A DNA stretch of 64,000 nucleotides from NCBI RefSeq assembly GCF_016860525.1, contig NZ_BNEA01000001.1:434001-498000 (forward strand), written 5' to 3'. The first letter of the stretch is position 1, and the number at the start of each line of letters is the position of its first letter. This DNA comes from Streptomyces rubradiris (GTDB lineage Bacteria; Actinomycetota; Actinomycetes; Streptomycetales; Streptomycetaceae). Made by a program: the position numbers and the translations under genes. A model generated the notes under the pieces. The model did no database searches, was not told the DNA's origin, and worked only from the letters and a program-made list of their open reading frames with translations. This document shows positions 24,480-33,150 of this stretch, one piece after another.

Positions 24480-25259
24480 TCAGAGGGCCGCCCCGGCGCC
24501 GGGTGCGAACCGCCGTAGCGCGGCCTCGATCCCGGCCAGGACGGCCTGCTGCCGCGCGACCAGGTAGAAGTGGCCCCCGGGGTGGACGTGGCACTCGAAC
24601 GGGCCGTCCGTCTCCCGGGCCCAGGCGCGGGCCTCGTCGGGGGTGACCCTGGGGTCGGCGTCACCCGTCAGGACGACGATGGGGCAGCCCAGCCGTGGTC
24701 CGGGGGTGGGCCGGTAGGTGTCCACGACGCGGTAGTCGGCCCGCAGCGGGGGCAGGACCAGCCGGCGCATTTCCTCGTCCTCGAAGACGGCCGCGTCGGT
24801 GCCGTCGAGCCGGACGACCTCCTCGATGAGCTTTGCGTCGTCGCCCTGGTACAGGCTCTCGGCCCGCCCGGCGGACGGGCCCCTGCGGCCGGAGAGGAAG
24901 AGCACCGCGGGCGGGCGGCCGGCGTTCTCCAGCAGCCGGGCCAGTTCGAAGGCGACCAGCGCGCCCATGCTGTGTCCGAACAGTGCCGTCGGCGTCCGGT
25001 CCCGCTCGTCCAGCTCGTCGTACACCCCTTGGGCGAGCTCCTGCACGGAGTCCGCGAAGGGTTCCCCGGCGCGGTCCTGGCGGCCGGGGTACTGCGCCGC
25101 GCACACGTCGACCGCGGGCGACAACGCCTTCGAGACGGGGAAGTAGAAGCTCGCGGAGCCGCCGGCGTGCGGCAGGCACAGCAGGCGCGGCGCGCCCGGC
25201 TCCGACTGGTGGAAGCGGCGCAGCCACTTCGGGTGCCCCGCGCCGGACCGGTCTGCCAT
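24480..25259 (-). CDS. Type II thioesterase (orphan)
   Basis: 259 residues from ATG 25259 with GAGGGGGA upstream. LLCLPHAGGSASFYFP at the N-terminus, the nucleophile elbow ALFGHSMGALVAFELARLL, VLTGDADPRVTPDEA (Asp) and HPGGHFYL (His) are the type II thioesterase pattern. These enzymes clear misprimed carrier proteins of PKS and NRPS assembly lines. No PKS or NRPS is in the window, so it either acts in trans or is a cluster remnant. Confidence 0.93.
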   Translation of the reverse strand: MADRSGAGHPKWLRRFHQSEPGAPRLLCLPHAGGSASFYFPVSKALSPAVDVCAAQYPGRQDRAGEPFADSVQELAQGVYDELDERDRTPTALFGHSMGALVAFELARLLENAGRPPAVLFLSGRRGPSAGRAESLYQGDDAKLIEEVVRLDGTDAAVFEDEEMRRLVLPPLRADYRVVDTYRPTPGPRLGCPIVVLTGDADPRVTPDEARAWARETDGPFECHVHPGGHFYLVARQQAVLAGIEAALRRFAPGAGAAL

Positions 25260-25422
25260 GCGTCCCCCTCGACGGTACGTGCCGTGTGCGAAACCTGCCG
25301 GTACGGAGGGTAGTTGACGTCCGGCGGCGGTGTGATCCGGATGCCCTGGACAGCGGACACCACACAACTTAGACTCCCCGTCCAGAAGTAGACCGCATAT
25401 CGAGGCCATCGGGGAGAGGCCC

Positions 25423-26094
25423 ATGGACCACCCGGTGGATGCCACGAACGAGGACGGCGCGGACGAGCACCTCCTGAAGGAGGCGGAGAAGATCGCGGTC
25501 GCGCTGGGCCGCATGTTCCCCGGTCTGTGCGAGGTCGTGCTGCACGACCTGCGCGACCCGGAGCACGCGATCCGCGCCATCGAGAACAACCTGTCGGGCC
25601 GTCAGGTCGGCGATCCGGCGACGGAGTTGGGCCTGGCCCGCATCGCCGACCCGGACTACCCCGGTGTCGTGCAGAACTACCCGAACCGGTTCCCCGACGG
25701 CCGCCCGGCCAAGAGCACGTCCATCGGCATCAAGAACGCGGCGGGCGAGTACGTCGCCGCCCTGTGCCTGAACCTGGACGTGTCCGTGCTCTCCCCCGTC
25801 ACCCTCGCCCTTTCCAACCTCGTGGCGACGGACTCCGAGCACCGCGAGCGGCCCCTGGAGACCCTGCGCGACCGCACCGCGCGGGAGCTGCGCGAGGCGG
25901 TGGAGGCCCGCGCCGCCGAGCGCGCCGCCACCCCGCGCTCGCTGAGCCGGGAGGAGAAGAAGGCGCTCGTACGGCAGTTGCAGCGCGACGGCTACTTCGA
26001 CTCGCGCGACGCCGCGCAGACCATCGCGGACCTGCTCGGCGTGTCCCGGGCGACGGTCTACAACTACGCGAAACGAGGGGTCACCCGCCCATGA
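25423..26094 (+). CDS. YheO/DauR-type PAS-HTH regulator
   Basis: 223 residues. The N-terminal two thirds form the YheO-like PAS domain (GLCEVVLHDLRDPEHAIRAI, IGIKNAAGEYVAALCLNLD) and the C-terminus is the paired HTH (LVRQLQRDGYFDSRDAAQTI, ADLLGVSRATVYNYAKR). The family includes DauR, the repressor of D-arginine catabolism. It overlaps the next gene, a D-amino-acid lyase-like enzyme, by an ATGA, so it probably senses a D-amino acid or hydroxyamino acid. Confidence 0.9.
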   Translation: MDHPVDATNEDGADEHLLKEAEKIAVALGRMFPGLCEVVLHDLRDPEHAIRAIENNLSGRQVGDPATELGLARIADPDYPGVVQNYPNRFPDGRPAKSTSIGIKNAAGEYVAALCLNLDVSVLSPVTLALSNLVATDSEHRERPLETLRDRTARELREAVEARAAERAATPRSLSREEKKALVRQLQRDGYFDSRDAAQTIADLLGVSRATVYNYAKRGVTRP

Positions 26095-27260
26095 GCACCA
26101 CCGTCTCCCCCGCCGCCGTCCGGACGCTGGCCGATCCCGACACGCCGTTCGCCGTCGTGGACGCGCACCGGACGCGGCGCAACATCGCCCGTCTGCGGGC
26201 CCGGGCGGACCGCCTCGGGGTCTCCCTGCGCCCGCATGTGAAGACGGCCAAGAGCCTGGACGCCGCCGCCCTCCTGCACGACGGCACGCCCGGCCCGGTC
26301 ACCGTCTCCACCCTCGCCGAGGCCGAGGCGTTCGCCGACGCGGGGTACCGCGACCTGACCTACGCCGTCGGCATCGAACCGCGCAAACTCCCGCGCGTGA
26401 CCGCCCTGGTGCGGCGCGGTGTCACCCTGCGCGTCCTGCTGGACAGCACCGAGCAGGCGGAGTTCGTCGCCGCGGCGGCACGGGAGGCGGGGGTCGCCCT
26501 GCCCGCACTGATCGAGATCGACTGCGACGGCCACCGCGGCGGCCTCAAGCCCGACGCGCCGGGGCTCCCCGGGATCGGCCGGATGCTGCACGACGCGGGC
26601 TGCCTGGACGGCGTCCTGACGCACGCGGGCGAGTCGTACTCCGCCTTCACCGCCGAGGAGCGGCGCGCGGCGGCGCGGAACGAACGCGACGCGGCGGTCA
26701 CGGCGGCGCGGCGGCTGCGCGCGGCCGGTCTGCCCGTGCGCACCGTCAGCGTGGGCTCCACCCCCACCGCGCACGCCGCCGACGACCTCACCGGGGTCAC
26801 CGAACTGCGCGCCGGGAACTACGTGTTCTTCGACCTGGTGATGGCCGGTCTCGGCGTCTGCGCGCCGGCCGACATCGCCCTGTCGGTGGTGGTCACCGTC
26901 ATCGGGCACCGCCCGGAATACGGGTGGATCGTCACCGACGGCGGCTGGATGGCCCTGTCCCGCGACCGCGGCACCGCCGGCCAGCCGCAGGACCAGGGCT
27001 ACGGCCTGGTCACCGACCTGTCCGGCACCCTGATCCCGGGCCTGGTCATGACCGCCGCCAGCCAGGAACACGGCACCCTCACCGCGCGGGACGGCGCGGC
27101 CCTGCCCGAGCTGCCCATCGGCACCCGGCTGCGCGTCCTGCCCAACCACGCCTGTGCCACGGCCGCCCAGCACCACGGCTACCACGTCGTCGACACCGCC
27201 CGCGGCACGTCGGCGTCCCCCGCGATCGAGGCGTACTGGCCCCGCGTCTCCGGCTGGTGA
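26091..27260 (+). CDS. D-serine dehydratase/D-threonine aldolase-like PLP enzyme
   Basis: 389 residues from ATG 26091. It has the alanine-racemase-like barrel with the PLP lysine in SLRPHVKTAKS, IEIDCDGHRGG and VSVGSTPTA, and the C-terminal metal site motif LPNHACAT, whose His and Cys bind zinc in eukaryotic D-serine dehydratase. It should eliminate or cleave a D-3-hydroxyamino acid (D-serine, D-threonine or D-3-hydroxyaspartate). The operon partner downstream acts on the L or threo isomer. Confidence 0.88.
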   Translation: MSTTVSPAAVRTLADPDTPFAVVDAHRTRRNIARLRARADRLGVSLRPHVKTAKSLDAAALLHDGTPGPVTVSTLAEAEAFADAGYRDLTYAVGIEPRKLPRVTALVRRGVTLRVLLDSTEQAEFVAAAAREAGVALPALIEIDCDGHRGGLKPDAPGLPGIGRMLHDAGCLDGVLTHAGESYSAFTAEERRAAARNERDAAVTAARRLRAAGLPVRTVSVGSTPTAHAADDLTGVTELRAGNYVFFDLVMAGLGVCAPADIALSVVVTVIGHRPEYGWIVTDGGWMALSRDRGTAGQPQDQGYGLVTDLSGTLIPGLVMTAASQEHGTLTARDGAALPELPIGTRLRVLPNHACATAAQHHGYHVVDTARGTSASPAIEAYWPRVSGW

Positions 27261-27307
27261 CCGCCCCGCTCTCCCGTTCCCCGTCCCGTAGCCCGAAGGA
27301 CCCGTCC

Positions 27308-28276
27308 ATGGCCGCCGCACCGCCCCTCACGTTCGCCGACGTCCGCGACGCCGCCGCCCGCCTCGAGGGCGTCGCCCACCGCACCCCCGTCCTCACCTCC
27401 CGCACCCTCGACTCCCTGGTCGGGGCGGAGGTGTTCATCAAGGCCGAGAACTTCCAGCGGATCGGCGCCTTCAAGTTCCGCGGCGCCTACAACGCCATCG
27501 CCCAACTCCCCCCGGAGCAGCTGGCGAAGGGCGTGGCGGCCTACTCGTCCGGCAACCACGCCCAGGCCACCGCGCTGGCCGCCCGCGAACTGGGCACCCA
27601 CGCGGTCATCCTGATGCCCGAGGACGCTCCCCGTTCCAAGCGGGAGGCGACCATCGGGTACGGGGCGGAGGTCGTCACCTACGACCGCTACACCGAGGAC
27701 CGCACCGCGCTCGGCCACGCCCTGGCCGAGGACCGCGGTCTGGCCCTGATCCCGCCCTACGACCACCCGCACGTCATGGCCGGCCAGGGCACCGCGGCCC
27801 TCGAACTGCTCCAGGAGACCGGCCCGTTGGACGCCCTGGTGGTGCCGGTGGGGGGCGGCGGCCTCATCGCCGGCAGCGCCACCGCCGCCACCGCACTGCA
27901 CCCCGGTATCCGGATCGTCGGCGTCGAACCGGAGGCGGGCGACGACACCAGGCGTTCCCTGGCGGCCGGCGCGCGCGTCACCGTCCCGGTGCCCCGCACC
28001 ATCGCCGACGGGCAGGCGCTGGCCACTCCCGGTGAACTCACCTTCCCCGTCAACCAGCGCCTGGTGGACGCCATCGCGCTGGTCACCGACGCCGAGATCG
28101 TCACCGCGATGCGGTTCGCCTTCGAGCGCCTGAAGATCGTCCTGGAACCGAGCGGTGCCACGCCGCTGGCCGCGCTGCTGGCCGGGCGCGTCGACCGCCT
28201 CCCGCGGCGGGTCGGCCTCATCGCCTCCGGCGGCAACATCGACACCGCCCGCTTCACCGCCCTCGTCGGCGGCTGA
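27308..28276 (+). CDS. Serine/threonine dehydratase-family PLP enzyme
   Basis: 322 residues from ATG 27308, with GAAGGA 7 bp upstream. PLP lysine in GAFKFRGAYNA, substrate loop SSGNHAQATALAA, and the phosphate-binding glycine loop VPVGGGGLIAG. No C-terminal regulatory ACT domain, so it is a catabolic or racemase/3-hydroxyaspartate-dehydratase type rather than a biosynthetic IlvA. With the D-specific enzyme upstream and the DauR-like regulator it makes a hydroxyamino-acid degradation operon. Confidence 0.9.
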   Translation: MAAAPPLTFADVRDAAARLEGVAHRTPVLTSRTLDSLVGAEVFIKAENFQRIGAFKFRGAYNAIAQLPPEQLAKGVAAYSSGNHAQATALAARELGTHAVILMPEDAPRSKREATIGYGAEVVTYDRYTEDRTALGHALAEDRGLALIPPYDHPHVMAGQGTAALELLQETGPLDALVVPVGGGGLIAGSATAATALHPGIRIVGVEPEAGDDTRRSLAAGARVTVPVPRTIADGQALATPGELTFPVNQRLVDAIALVTDAEIVTAMRFAFERLKIVLEPSGATPLAALLAGRVDRLPRRVGLIASGGNIDTARFTALVGG

Positions 28277-28500
28277 GGGTCCCGCCGGCCGGGCCGTCGC
28301 ACCGGGTACGCGCCGTCGGTGAGGCCGACGCGTGTGTAGTACTCGGTGCCCAGGCCGCCCGCCCCGGCGCGGAGACGAGAGCCCGCTCCCCGCTCCCCGC
28401 GCCCTCACCCGTTCCGCCGGTTCCGCGCGCCGCCGCAGGGGAGCCGGGCGGGCCGCGTCCGGTCGCCCGCCCGCCGGGCGCGGCCGGGACGCCGGTGTGC

Positions 28501-29598
28501 TCAGCGCGGGCCGGCTGTGGCCTCGCCGTCCCCGAGCCCCAGCTCGCGGTCGCCGAGCGGGGCGAAGAAGCGTTCCACGTCAGCGTCGGTGACCTCGGCG
28601 AGGGTCGCGGGGGACCAGCGTGGACGGCGGTCCTTGTCGATGATCTGCGCCCGGACGCCCTCGACCAGGTCGGGGCTGCCCAGGGCGGCGCAGGAGACGC
28701 GGTACTCCTGGTCGAGGACCCGCTCCAGCGAGCCGAGGCGCCGGGCACGGCGGATCGCGGCCAGGGTGACCTTGAGCGAGGTGGGCGACTTGGCGAGCAG
28801 GGTCTCGGCCGCCTCCTTCGCCTCCGGGCCACCGTGGGCGAACAGCCGCGCGACGATCTCCTCGACCGTGCCGGCGGCGTAGCAGGCGTCGATCCAGGCG
28901 CGCTGATCGGTCAACGTCCCTCGCGGCGGCCGCTGTTCGTGGCGGGCCAGGGCCTCGGCCACGGGGCGGGCGGCGAGGTCCGCCAGGAAGGAGGGGAGGG
29001 ACTCGGACGGCAGGTAGTGGTCGGCGAGCCCGCAGAGCAGGGCGTCCCCGGCGCCGATCCGGGCGCCCGTCAGCGCGAGGTGGGTGCCCAGCTCGCCGGG
29101 GGCGCGGCCGAGCAGGTGGGTGCCGCCGACGTCGGGGACGAAACCGATGCCGGTCTCGGGCATGGCGATCCGCGAGCGTTCCGTGACGACGCGGACGTCG
29201 CCGTGCGCGGAGACACCGACCCCGCCGCCCATGACGATGCCGTCCATGACGGCGACGTACGGCTTGGGGTAGCGGGCGATGCGGGCGTTGAGGTGGTACT
29301 CGTCGCGCCAGAACGCGGCGGATGCGGTGCCGTCGCCGTCGCGGGCGTCGTCGTGGACGGCGCGGATGTCGCCGCCCGCGCACAGGCCGCGCTCCCCCGC
29401 GCCGGTGATGACGACGGTCTCCACGGCCGGGTCGCGTTCCCAGGCGGTCAGGGCCTCGCCGATCCGGCGGACCATGACATGGTTCAGGGCGTTGAGCGCC
29501 TCGGGCCGGTTGAGCGTGAGGTACGCGGCCCGTCCCTCCTGGCGCAGCAGGACGGGTTCGGCGGTGCGAGGCGCGTCGGTCCGCGCGCTGCCGGTCAT
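28501..29598 (-). CDS. 3-hydroxyisobutyryl-CoA hydrolase (crotonase family)
   Basis: 365 residues from ATG 29598 with GGAGG upstream. LTLNRPEALNALNHVMV, CAGGDIRAVHDDA, FWRDEYHLNARIARYPKPYV and MPETGIGFVPDVGGTHLLG are the HIBCH pattern, which differs from plain enoyl-CoA hydratases. It releases 3-hydroxyisobutyrate from its CoA ester in valine breakdown. Its start overlaps the stop of a fossil acyl-CoA dehydrogenase tail. Confidence 0.92.
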   Translation of the reverse strand: MTGSARTDAPRTAEPVLLRQEGRAAYLTLNRPEALNALNHVMVRRIGEALTAWERDPAVETVVITGAGERGLCAGGDIRAVHDDARDGDGTASAAFWRDEYHLNARIARYPKPYVAVMDGIVMGGGVGVSAHGDVRVVTERSRIAMPETGIGFVPDVGGTHLLGRAPGELGTHLALTGARIGAGDALLCGLADHYLPSESLPSFLADLAARPVAEALARHEQRPPRGTLTDQRAWIDACYAAGTVEEIVARLFAHGGPEAKEAAETLLAKSPTSLKVTLAAIRRARRLGSLERVLDQEYRVSCAALGSPDLVEGVRAQIIDKDRRPRWSPATLAEVTDADVERFFAPLGDRELGLGDGEATAGPR

Positions 29599-29690
29599 CC
29601 GGACGCCTCCATCAGGCCACCGGCCACGATGACACGCATGATCTCGTCGCTTCCTTCCGGTCGGGTGCACCCACGGTCGCGAACGATCTT
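29595..29690 (-). pseudogene. Remnant C-terminus of an acyl-CoA dehydrogenase
   Basis: In the frame ending at TGA 29597-29595 the translation reads ...EGSDEIMRVIVAGGLMEASG, matching the conserved end of acyl-CoA dehydrogenases (EGTNEIMRxIIA...). Upstream the frame no longer resembles the family and the body of the gene is missing. The stop overlaps the HIBCH start (ATGA), as expected for a former valine-pathway operon. It could instead be a chance short leader frame. Confidence 0.45.
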
Positions 29691-29798
29691 CTCAGTGCCG
29701 TGCGGCGGGGTGGCGGCGGCCCCTCTCCTCGCCGATGAGGCGCCCCGGGGCGCCCGAAACAACGTCGGCGTGACCCGGTGTCCGCGGCGCCCCGGCGT

Positions 29799-30536
29799 TC
29801 AGTCCGCCGTCGGCCGCAGCACGAGGCAGACGAAGCCGAAGACGTCCCGGTAGACGCGCAGCCACTCGTCACGGTGGGCCGTGGCCGCCGCGAGCGCCTC
29901 GGCGCTGTCCGGGTGGCCGGGGTGGTCCAGCGCCCAGGAGGCGAGCGTCCCCGTCCACGCCCACTCGTAGTCGTCCAGCTCCCGGGGGGTGCTGACGTGC
30001 CCGTGGACCGGTGTCCAGCCGTCCGCGACGACCCGGTCCAGCGTGACCGGCAGGTCGTCGAGGTCGCCGAGCAGCGCGACGGCCTCGGCGGAGGGCTCGC
30101 GGTCCCAGTACCCCTCGCCGACCAGGACGCGTCCGCCGGGCGCGAGGTGCCCGCGTGCCGCCGCCAGGGCCGGGAGCAGGCCGCCGAAGGCGTGTGTGGC
30201 CCCTACGCACAGCACCAGGTCGAAGGCGTGCGGGGCGGTGAACCGGGCGGCGTCCTCGTGGTGGAGGACCAGGCGGTCCTCGACACCGAGCCGGCGCGCG
30301 GCCCGCCGGGCGTCCGCCAGCGCGCGCTCGGAGAGGTCGACGCCCTCGGCACTCGGTCCGGGACGCGCGGTCAGGGCCCGCAGCAGCCACTCCCCGCCGC
30401 CGCAGCCGAGGTCGAGCACGCGTCCGCCGTCGTGCGGCAGGGCCCGTTCCAGCAGCCCGCGCACCGCGTCGTCGTCGAGCGGCGCGGCTATCGGGTGATC
30501 CGCGTGGGCGCGCCTGGAGATCTCCTCACGGTCCAT
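29799..30536 (-). CDS. SAM-dependent methyltransferase
   Basis: 245 residues from ATG 30536. Motif I is RVLDLGCGGGEWLLRAL; the acidic residue after strand 2 is in AEGVDLSERAL; FDLVLCVGATHAFGG and LAPGGRVLVGEGYW follow. This is a class I small-molecule methyltransferase of the UbiE/Tam type. Substrate unknown. It is divergent from the ABM operon. Confidence 0.88.
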   Translation of the reverse strand: MDREEISRRAHADHPIAAPLDDDAVRGLLERALPHDGGRVLDLGCGGGEWLLRALTARPGPSAEGVDLSERALADARRAARRLGVEDRLVLHHEDAARFTAPHAFDLVLCVGATHAFGGLLPALAAARGHLAPGGRVLVGEGYWDREPSAEAVALLGDLDDLPVTLDRVVADGWTPVHGHVSTPRELDDYEWAWTGTLASWALDHPGHPDSAEALAAATAHRDEWLRVYRDVFGFVCLVLRPTAD

Positions 30537-30833
30537 CGGCGGAGCCTGACACGCCCTGCGGCACCCGCGCACCCGGATTTCCGCCGGGCGGCGCGCAGGG
30601 GGCGGGCCGAAACGCGCCGCCACTCGAAAGAGGCACGCGCCGCCACCCGCCCGGACCCGTCCCGGCAGCGCCGCGGCCGGGCCCCCGGCCGGGCCCCCGC
30701 TCACCCGAAACGACTAATGACGCAGCGTGCACCCCTTGTGCCCATTGGGGCCTGACCCGTTCGGAGTTGCGGCCGTACGGGCGACGTGAGTCCGTGGGAG
30801 TCGTGTCCTACCGGATCTCACCCAGGAGGAGAC

Positions 30834-31172
30834 ATGGGCACCAACCACCAGGGCCGATCGGCCGACAAGCTGGGCGTCGTCTTCGCGGTCCGCGTCATCG
30901 AGGGCCGTGAGCAAGGCTTTCTGGACCTGTACGAGCAGCTCCGGAAGTCCGTGGCCGGCACTCCCGGTCACATCGTGGAGAGGCTCGGCCAGCCCGCCGA
31001 CGACTCCCGTCAGTGGGTGATCACCAGCGAGTGGAAGTCGGCCGAGCAGTTCTTCGCCTGGCAGCAGAGCGAGGAGCACCGCGAACTCGTCGCGCCGCTG
31101 CGCGAGTTCGTCGACCAGCGGCAGTCGCTGCGCTACCGGGTCATCAAGGAGACGCGGGGGGTGGAGTCGTGA
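30834..31172 (+). CDS. ABM-domain (antibiotic biosynthesis monooxygenase) protein
   Basis: 112 residues from ATG 30834 with AGGAGGAG upstream. KLGVVFAVRVIEGREQGFLD, TPGHIVERLGQP and SEWKSAEQFFAWQQSEEHR fit the ferredoxin-like ABM fold, found in quinone-forming monooxygenases and in other small oxygenases or isomerases. First gene of a tightly packed operon running to the P450 at 34391. Confidence 0.82.
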   Translation: MGTNHQGRSADKLGVVFAVRVIEGREQGFLDLYEQLRKSVAGTPGHIVERLGQPADDSRQWVITSEWKSAEQFFAWQQSEEHRELVAPLREFVDQRQSLRYRVIKETRGVES

Positions 31173-32056
31173 CACGCACCGCCCACGGCCCCGTCGCCGT
31201 GCTCGGCCTCGGCGCGATGGGCGCCGGGCTGGCCCATCGCCTGCTCGACCAGGGCATACCGGTCCGGGTCTGGAACCGTACCCCGGACCGCACCGCGCCG
31301 CTCGCCCAGGCCGGCGCGCACGTCGCCGCCCACCCCGCCGAGGCGGTCGCGGGGACGAGCGCCGCCATCTGCGTCGTGGCCGACGGCCAGGCCCTCGGCA
31401 CCGTGCTGCGCGGCCCGGACGGCGTGCTGGCGAACGGCCCCTACCCGGGCACGCTGCTGTGCGCCAGCACCGTCGCCCCCGAGGAGATCGTCCAGATCGC
31501 CGGGGACCTGCCCGCGGCCCTGGACGTGGGCATGCTCGGCAACCGCGACCACGCCCGCGACGGCGAGCTGCGGCTGTTCGTCGGCGGCACACCGGAGGCG
31601 TTCGCCGCGGCCGGGCCGCTGCTGCGGGCGCTCGGCAAGGACGTCGTCCATCTGGGCGCACTCGGGTCCGGCATGCGGATGAAACTGCTCCTGAACCTGC
31701 TGATGGGCATCGAGGTGCAGGCGCTGGCCGAGGCCACCGAACTGGCGGAGGCCAGCGGACTGGACCGGCAGCTGGTCCTGAAGACCGTCGCGGGCAGCGG
31801 TTTCGCCTCGCCGGTCATGGCGTTCAAGTCGCGGCGGCTGGCGGCGGGCCGCTTCGACGAGCCGGACTTCCGGCTGCGGCTGATGGCGAAAGACCTCATG
31901 CTCGCTACCAAGCAGGCGGCAGCCGCCGGCCTGAGCCTGCCGCTGGCGACCGCCGCGGCGGAGACCCACGTCCGCGCCACCGAGCAAGGACTGGGCGACC
32001 AGGACTGTGCCGCGATCACCCGCGCACTGAGACCGAAACCGGGAACCGACACGTGA
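31169..32056 (+). CDS. Beta-hydroxyacid dehydrogenase-family protein (3-HIBADH-like)
   Basis: 295 residues from GTG 31169, overlapping the previous stop. NAD(P)-binding VAVLGLGAMGAGLAHRLLD, substrate region and the catalytic helix HLGALGSGMRMKLLLNLLMG with the lysine typical of the family. The usual DAPVSGG segment reads DVGMLGNRDHA instead, so the substrate probably differs from 3-hydroxyisobutyrate; imine reductases of this fold are an alternative. Confidence 0.87.
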   Translation: MTRTAHGPVAVLGLGAMGAGLAHRLLDQGIPVRVWNRTPDRTAPLAQAGAHVAAHPAEAVAGTSAAICVVADGQALGTVLRGPDGVLANGPYPGTLLCASTVAPEEIVQIAGDLPAALDVGMLGNRDHARDGELRLFVGGTPEAFAAAGPLLRALGKDVVHLGALGSGMRMKLLLNLLMGIEVQALAEATELAEASGLDRQLVLKTVAGSGFASPVMAFKSRRLAAGRFDEPDFRLRLMAKDLMLATKQAAAAGLSLPLATAAAETHVRATEQGLGDQDCAAITRALRPKPGTDT

Positions 32057-33150
32057 TCATCGACATCCACGGGCACCTGTCCCCACCGGAAGCCGCCGAG
32101 CGCTTCCCCATGCCCCCGGCCCTGACCGACGTCGACGGCATGCTCGCCGCCCGCGCCGAGGCCGGCATCGACCTGACCATCATCGGCAGCCCCGTCGGGG
32201 CCGGGGCGATGGCGCGGGTGCCGGGCGTGGACAACTACGCGCAGCCACGTGACCGGCTGCGCGCCTTCCACGCCTGGATGTCGGGCCTGATCCGCCGGTT
32301 CCCGGACCAGTTGCGCGGCTACGTGTACGCCAACCCGTTCGGGGACGACGATCACCTGGAAGGGGTCCGGGAGACCCTGGCGGACCCCGCGTTCGTCGGC
32401 CTGATCACCACCTCCAGCGTCCACGGGGAGCTGCTCGGCTCGCCCCGCGCGGACCCGTTCTTCGCGCTGGCCGCGGAGGCGGGGGTGCCGGTGCTGGTGC
32501 ACGCCCCGGCGGAACCGGCCGGCACCGAACGGGTCGGGCAGACACCGTTCGTGGAGCAGATCGGCCGCTTCGGCGACGTCACCCTGGGCATGGCGATGAT
32601 CGCGTTCGCCGGGTGGCTGGACAAGTACCCCGGTCTGCGGCTGATCGGCGCGACCGGCGGCGGCGCGCTGGCGCTGCTGCCCGAGCGCCTGCAGACCGCG
32701 GCGCGCCCCCGGCACTGGGCCGGGGGCGCCCCCGGCGCCGGCCGGCCCGGAACACCCAAGGCCCCCGGAACGCCCGGGGCCCCCGATGCAACCGGTGCTC
32801 CCGGTGCCCACGGTGCTTCAGGTGCCCACGGCGCGTCAGGTGCCCACGGCGCGTCAGGTGCCCACGGCGCGTCAGGTGTTCCCGGTGCTCTCACCCCGTC
32901 CCCCGACCCCGCCGCCGCCCTGCGGCGCATGTACGTCGACACCAGTCCGTTCAGCGCGGCGCACCTGAGCCTGAACGCGGAGGTGCTGGGGCCGGAACGG
33001 ATGCTGTTCGGCACCGACTCGCCGCCGATGGCCGCGCCGCTGGAGGACTTCGTCCACATGGTCGAGAAGCTGCCGCTCGACAAGGCGTCCCAGCAGCTCA
33101 TCCTCGGCGGCAACGCCCAAGCCCTCTTCGACCTGAGGAGCCGTCCGTGA
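32053..33150 (+). CDS. Amidohydrolase-2 family enzyme with collagen-like insert
   Basis: 365 residues from GTG 32053, overlapping the previous stop. Metal ligands: the N-terminal IIDIHGHLS (His6, His8), the VLVHAPAE histidine and the aspartate in LFGTDSPP. This is the ACMSD/decarboxylase-like amidohydrolase group, which decarboxylates or hydrolyses aromatic acids. Between residues of about 225 and 285, where the family normally has the RLQ...-to-YVDTS connection, there is a Gly-X-Y region with four exact GAHGAS hexapeptides, flanked by GAPG and GVPG. This collagen-like insert is not expected in the family. Confidence 0.87.
   Translation: MIIDIHGHLSPPEAAERFPMPPALTDVDGMLAARAEAGIDLTIIGSPVGAGAMARVPGVDNYAQPRDRLRAFHAWMSGLIRRFPDQLRGYVYANPFGDDDHLEGVRETLADPAFVGLITTSSVHGELLGSPRADPFFALAAEAGVPVLVHAPAEPAGTERVGQTPFVEQIGRFGDVTLGMAMIAFAGWLDKYPGLRLIGATGGGALALLPERLQTAARPRHWAGGAPGAGRPGTPKAPGTPGAPDATGAPGAHGASGAHGASGAHGASGAHGASGVPGALTPSPDPAAALRRMYVDTSPFSAAHLSLNAEVLGPERMLFGTDSPPMAAPLEDFVHMVEKLPLDKASQQLILGGNAQALFDLRSRP
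32803..32874. repeat. 18-bp tandem repeat (GAHGAS), 4 copies
   Basis: Units start at 32803, 32821, 32839 and 32857; the last three are identical (GGTGCCCACGGCGCGTCA). They encode the collagen-like insert of the amidohydrolase and keep the frame. Confidence 0.9.

Noticed and set aside
28277..28400. Leftward frame reading ...GTEYYTRVGLTDG as a gene fragment
   Set aside because: Too short, no start or family I can name; may be a degraded gene end but not supportable.
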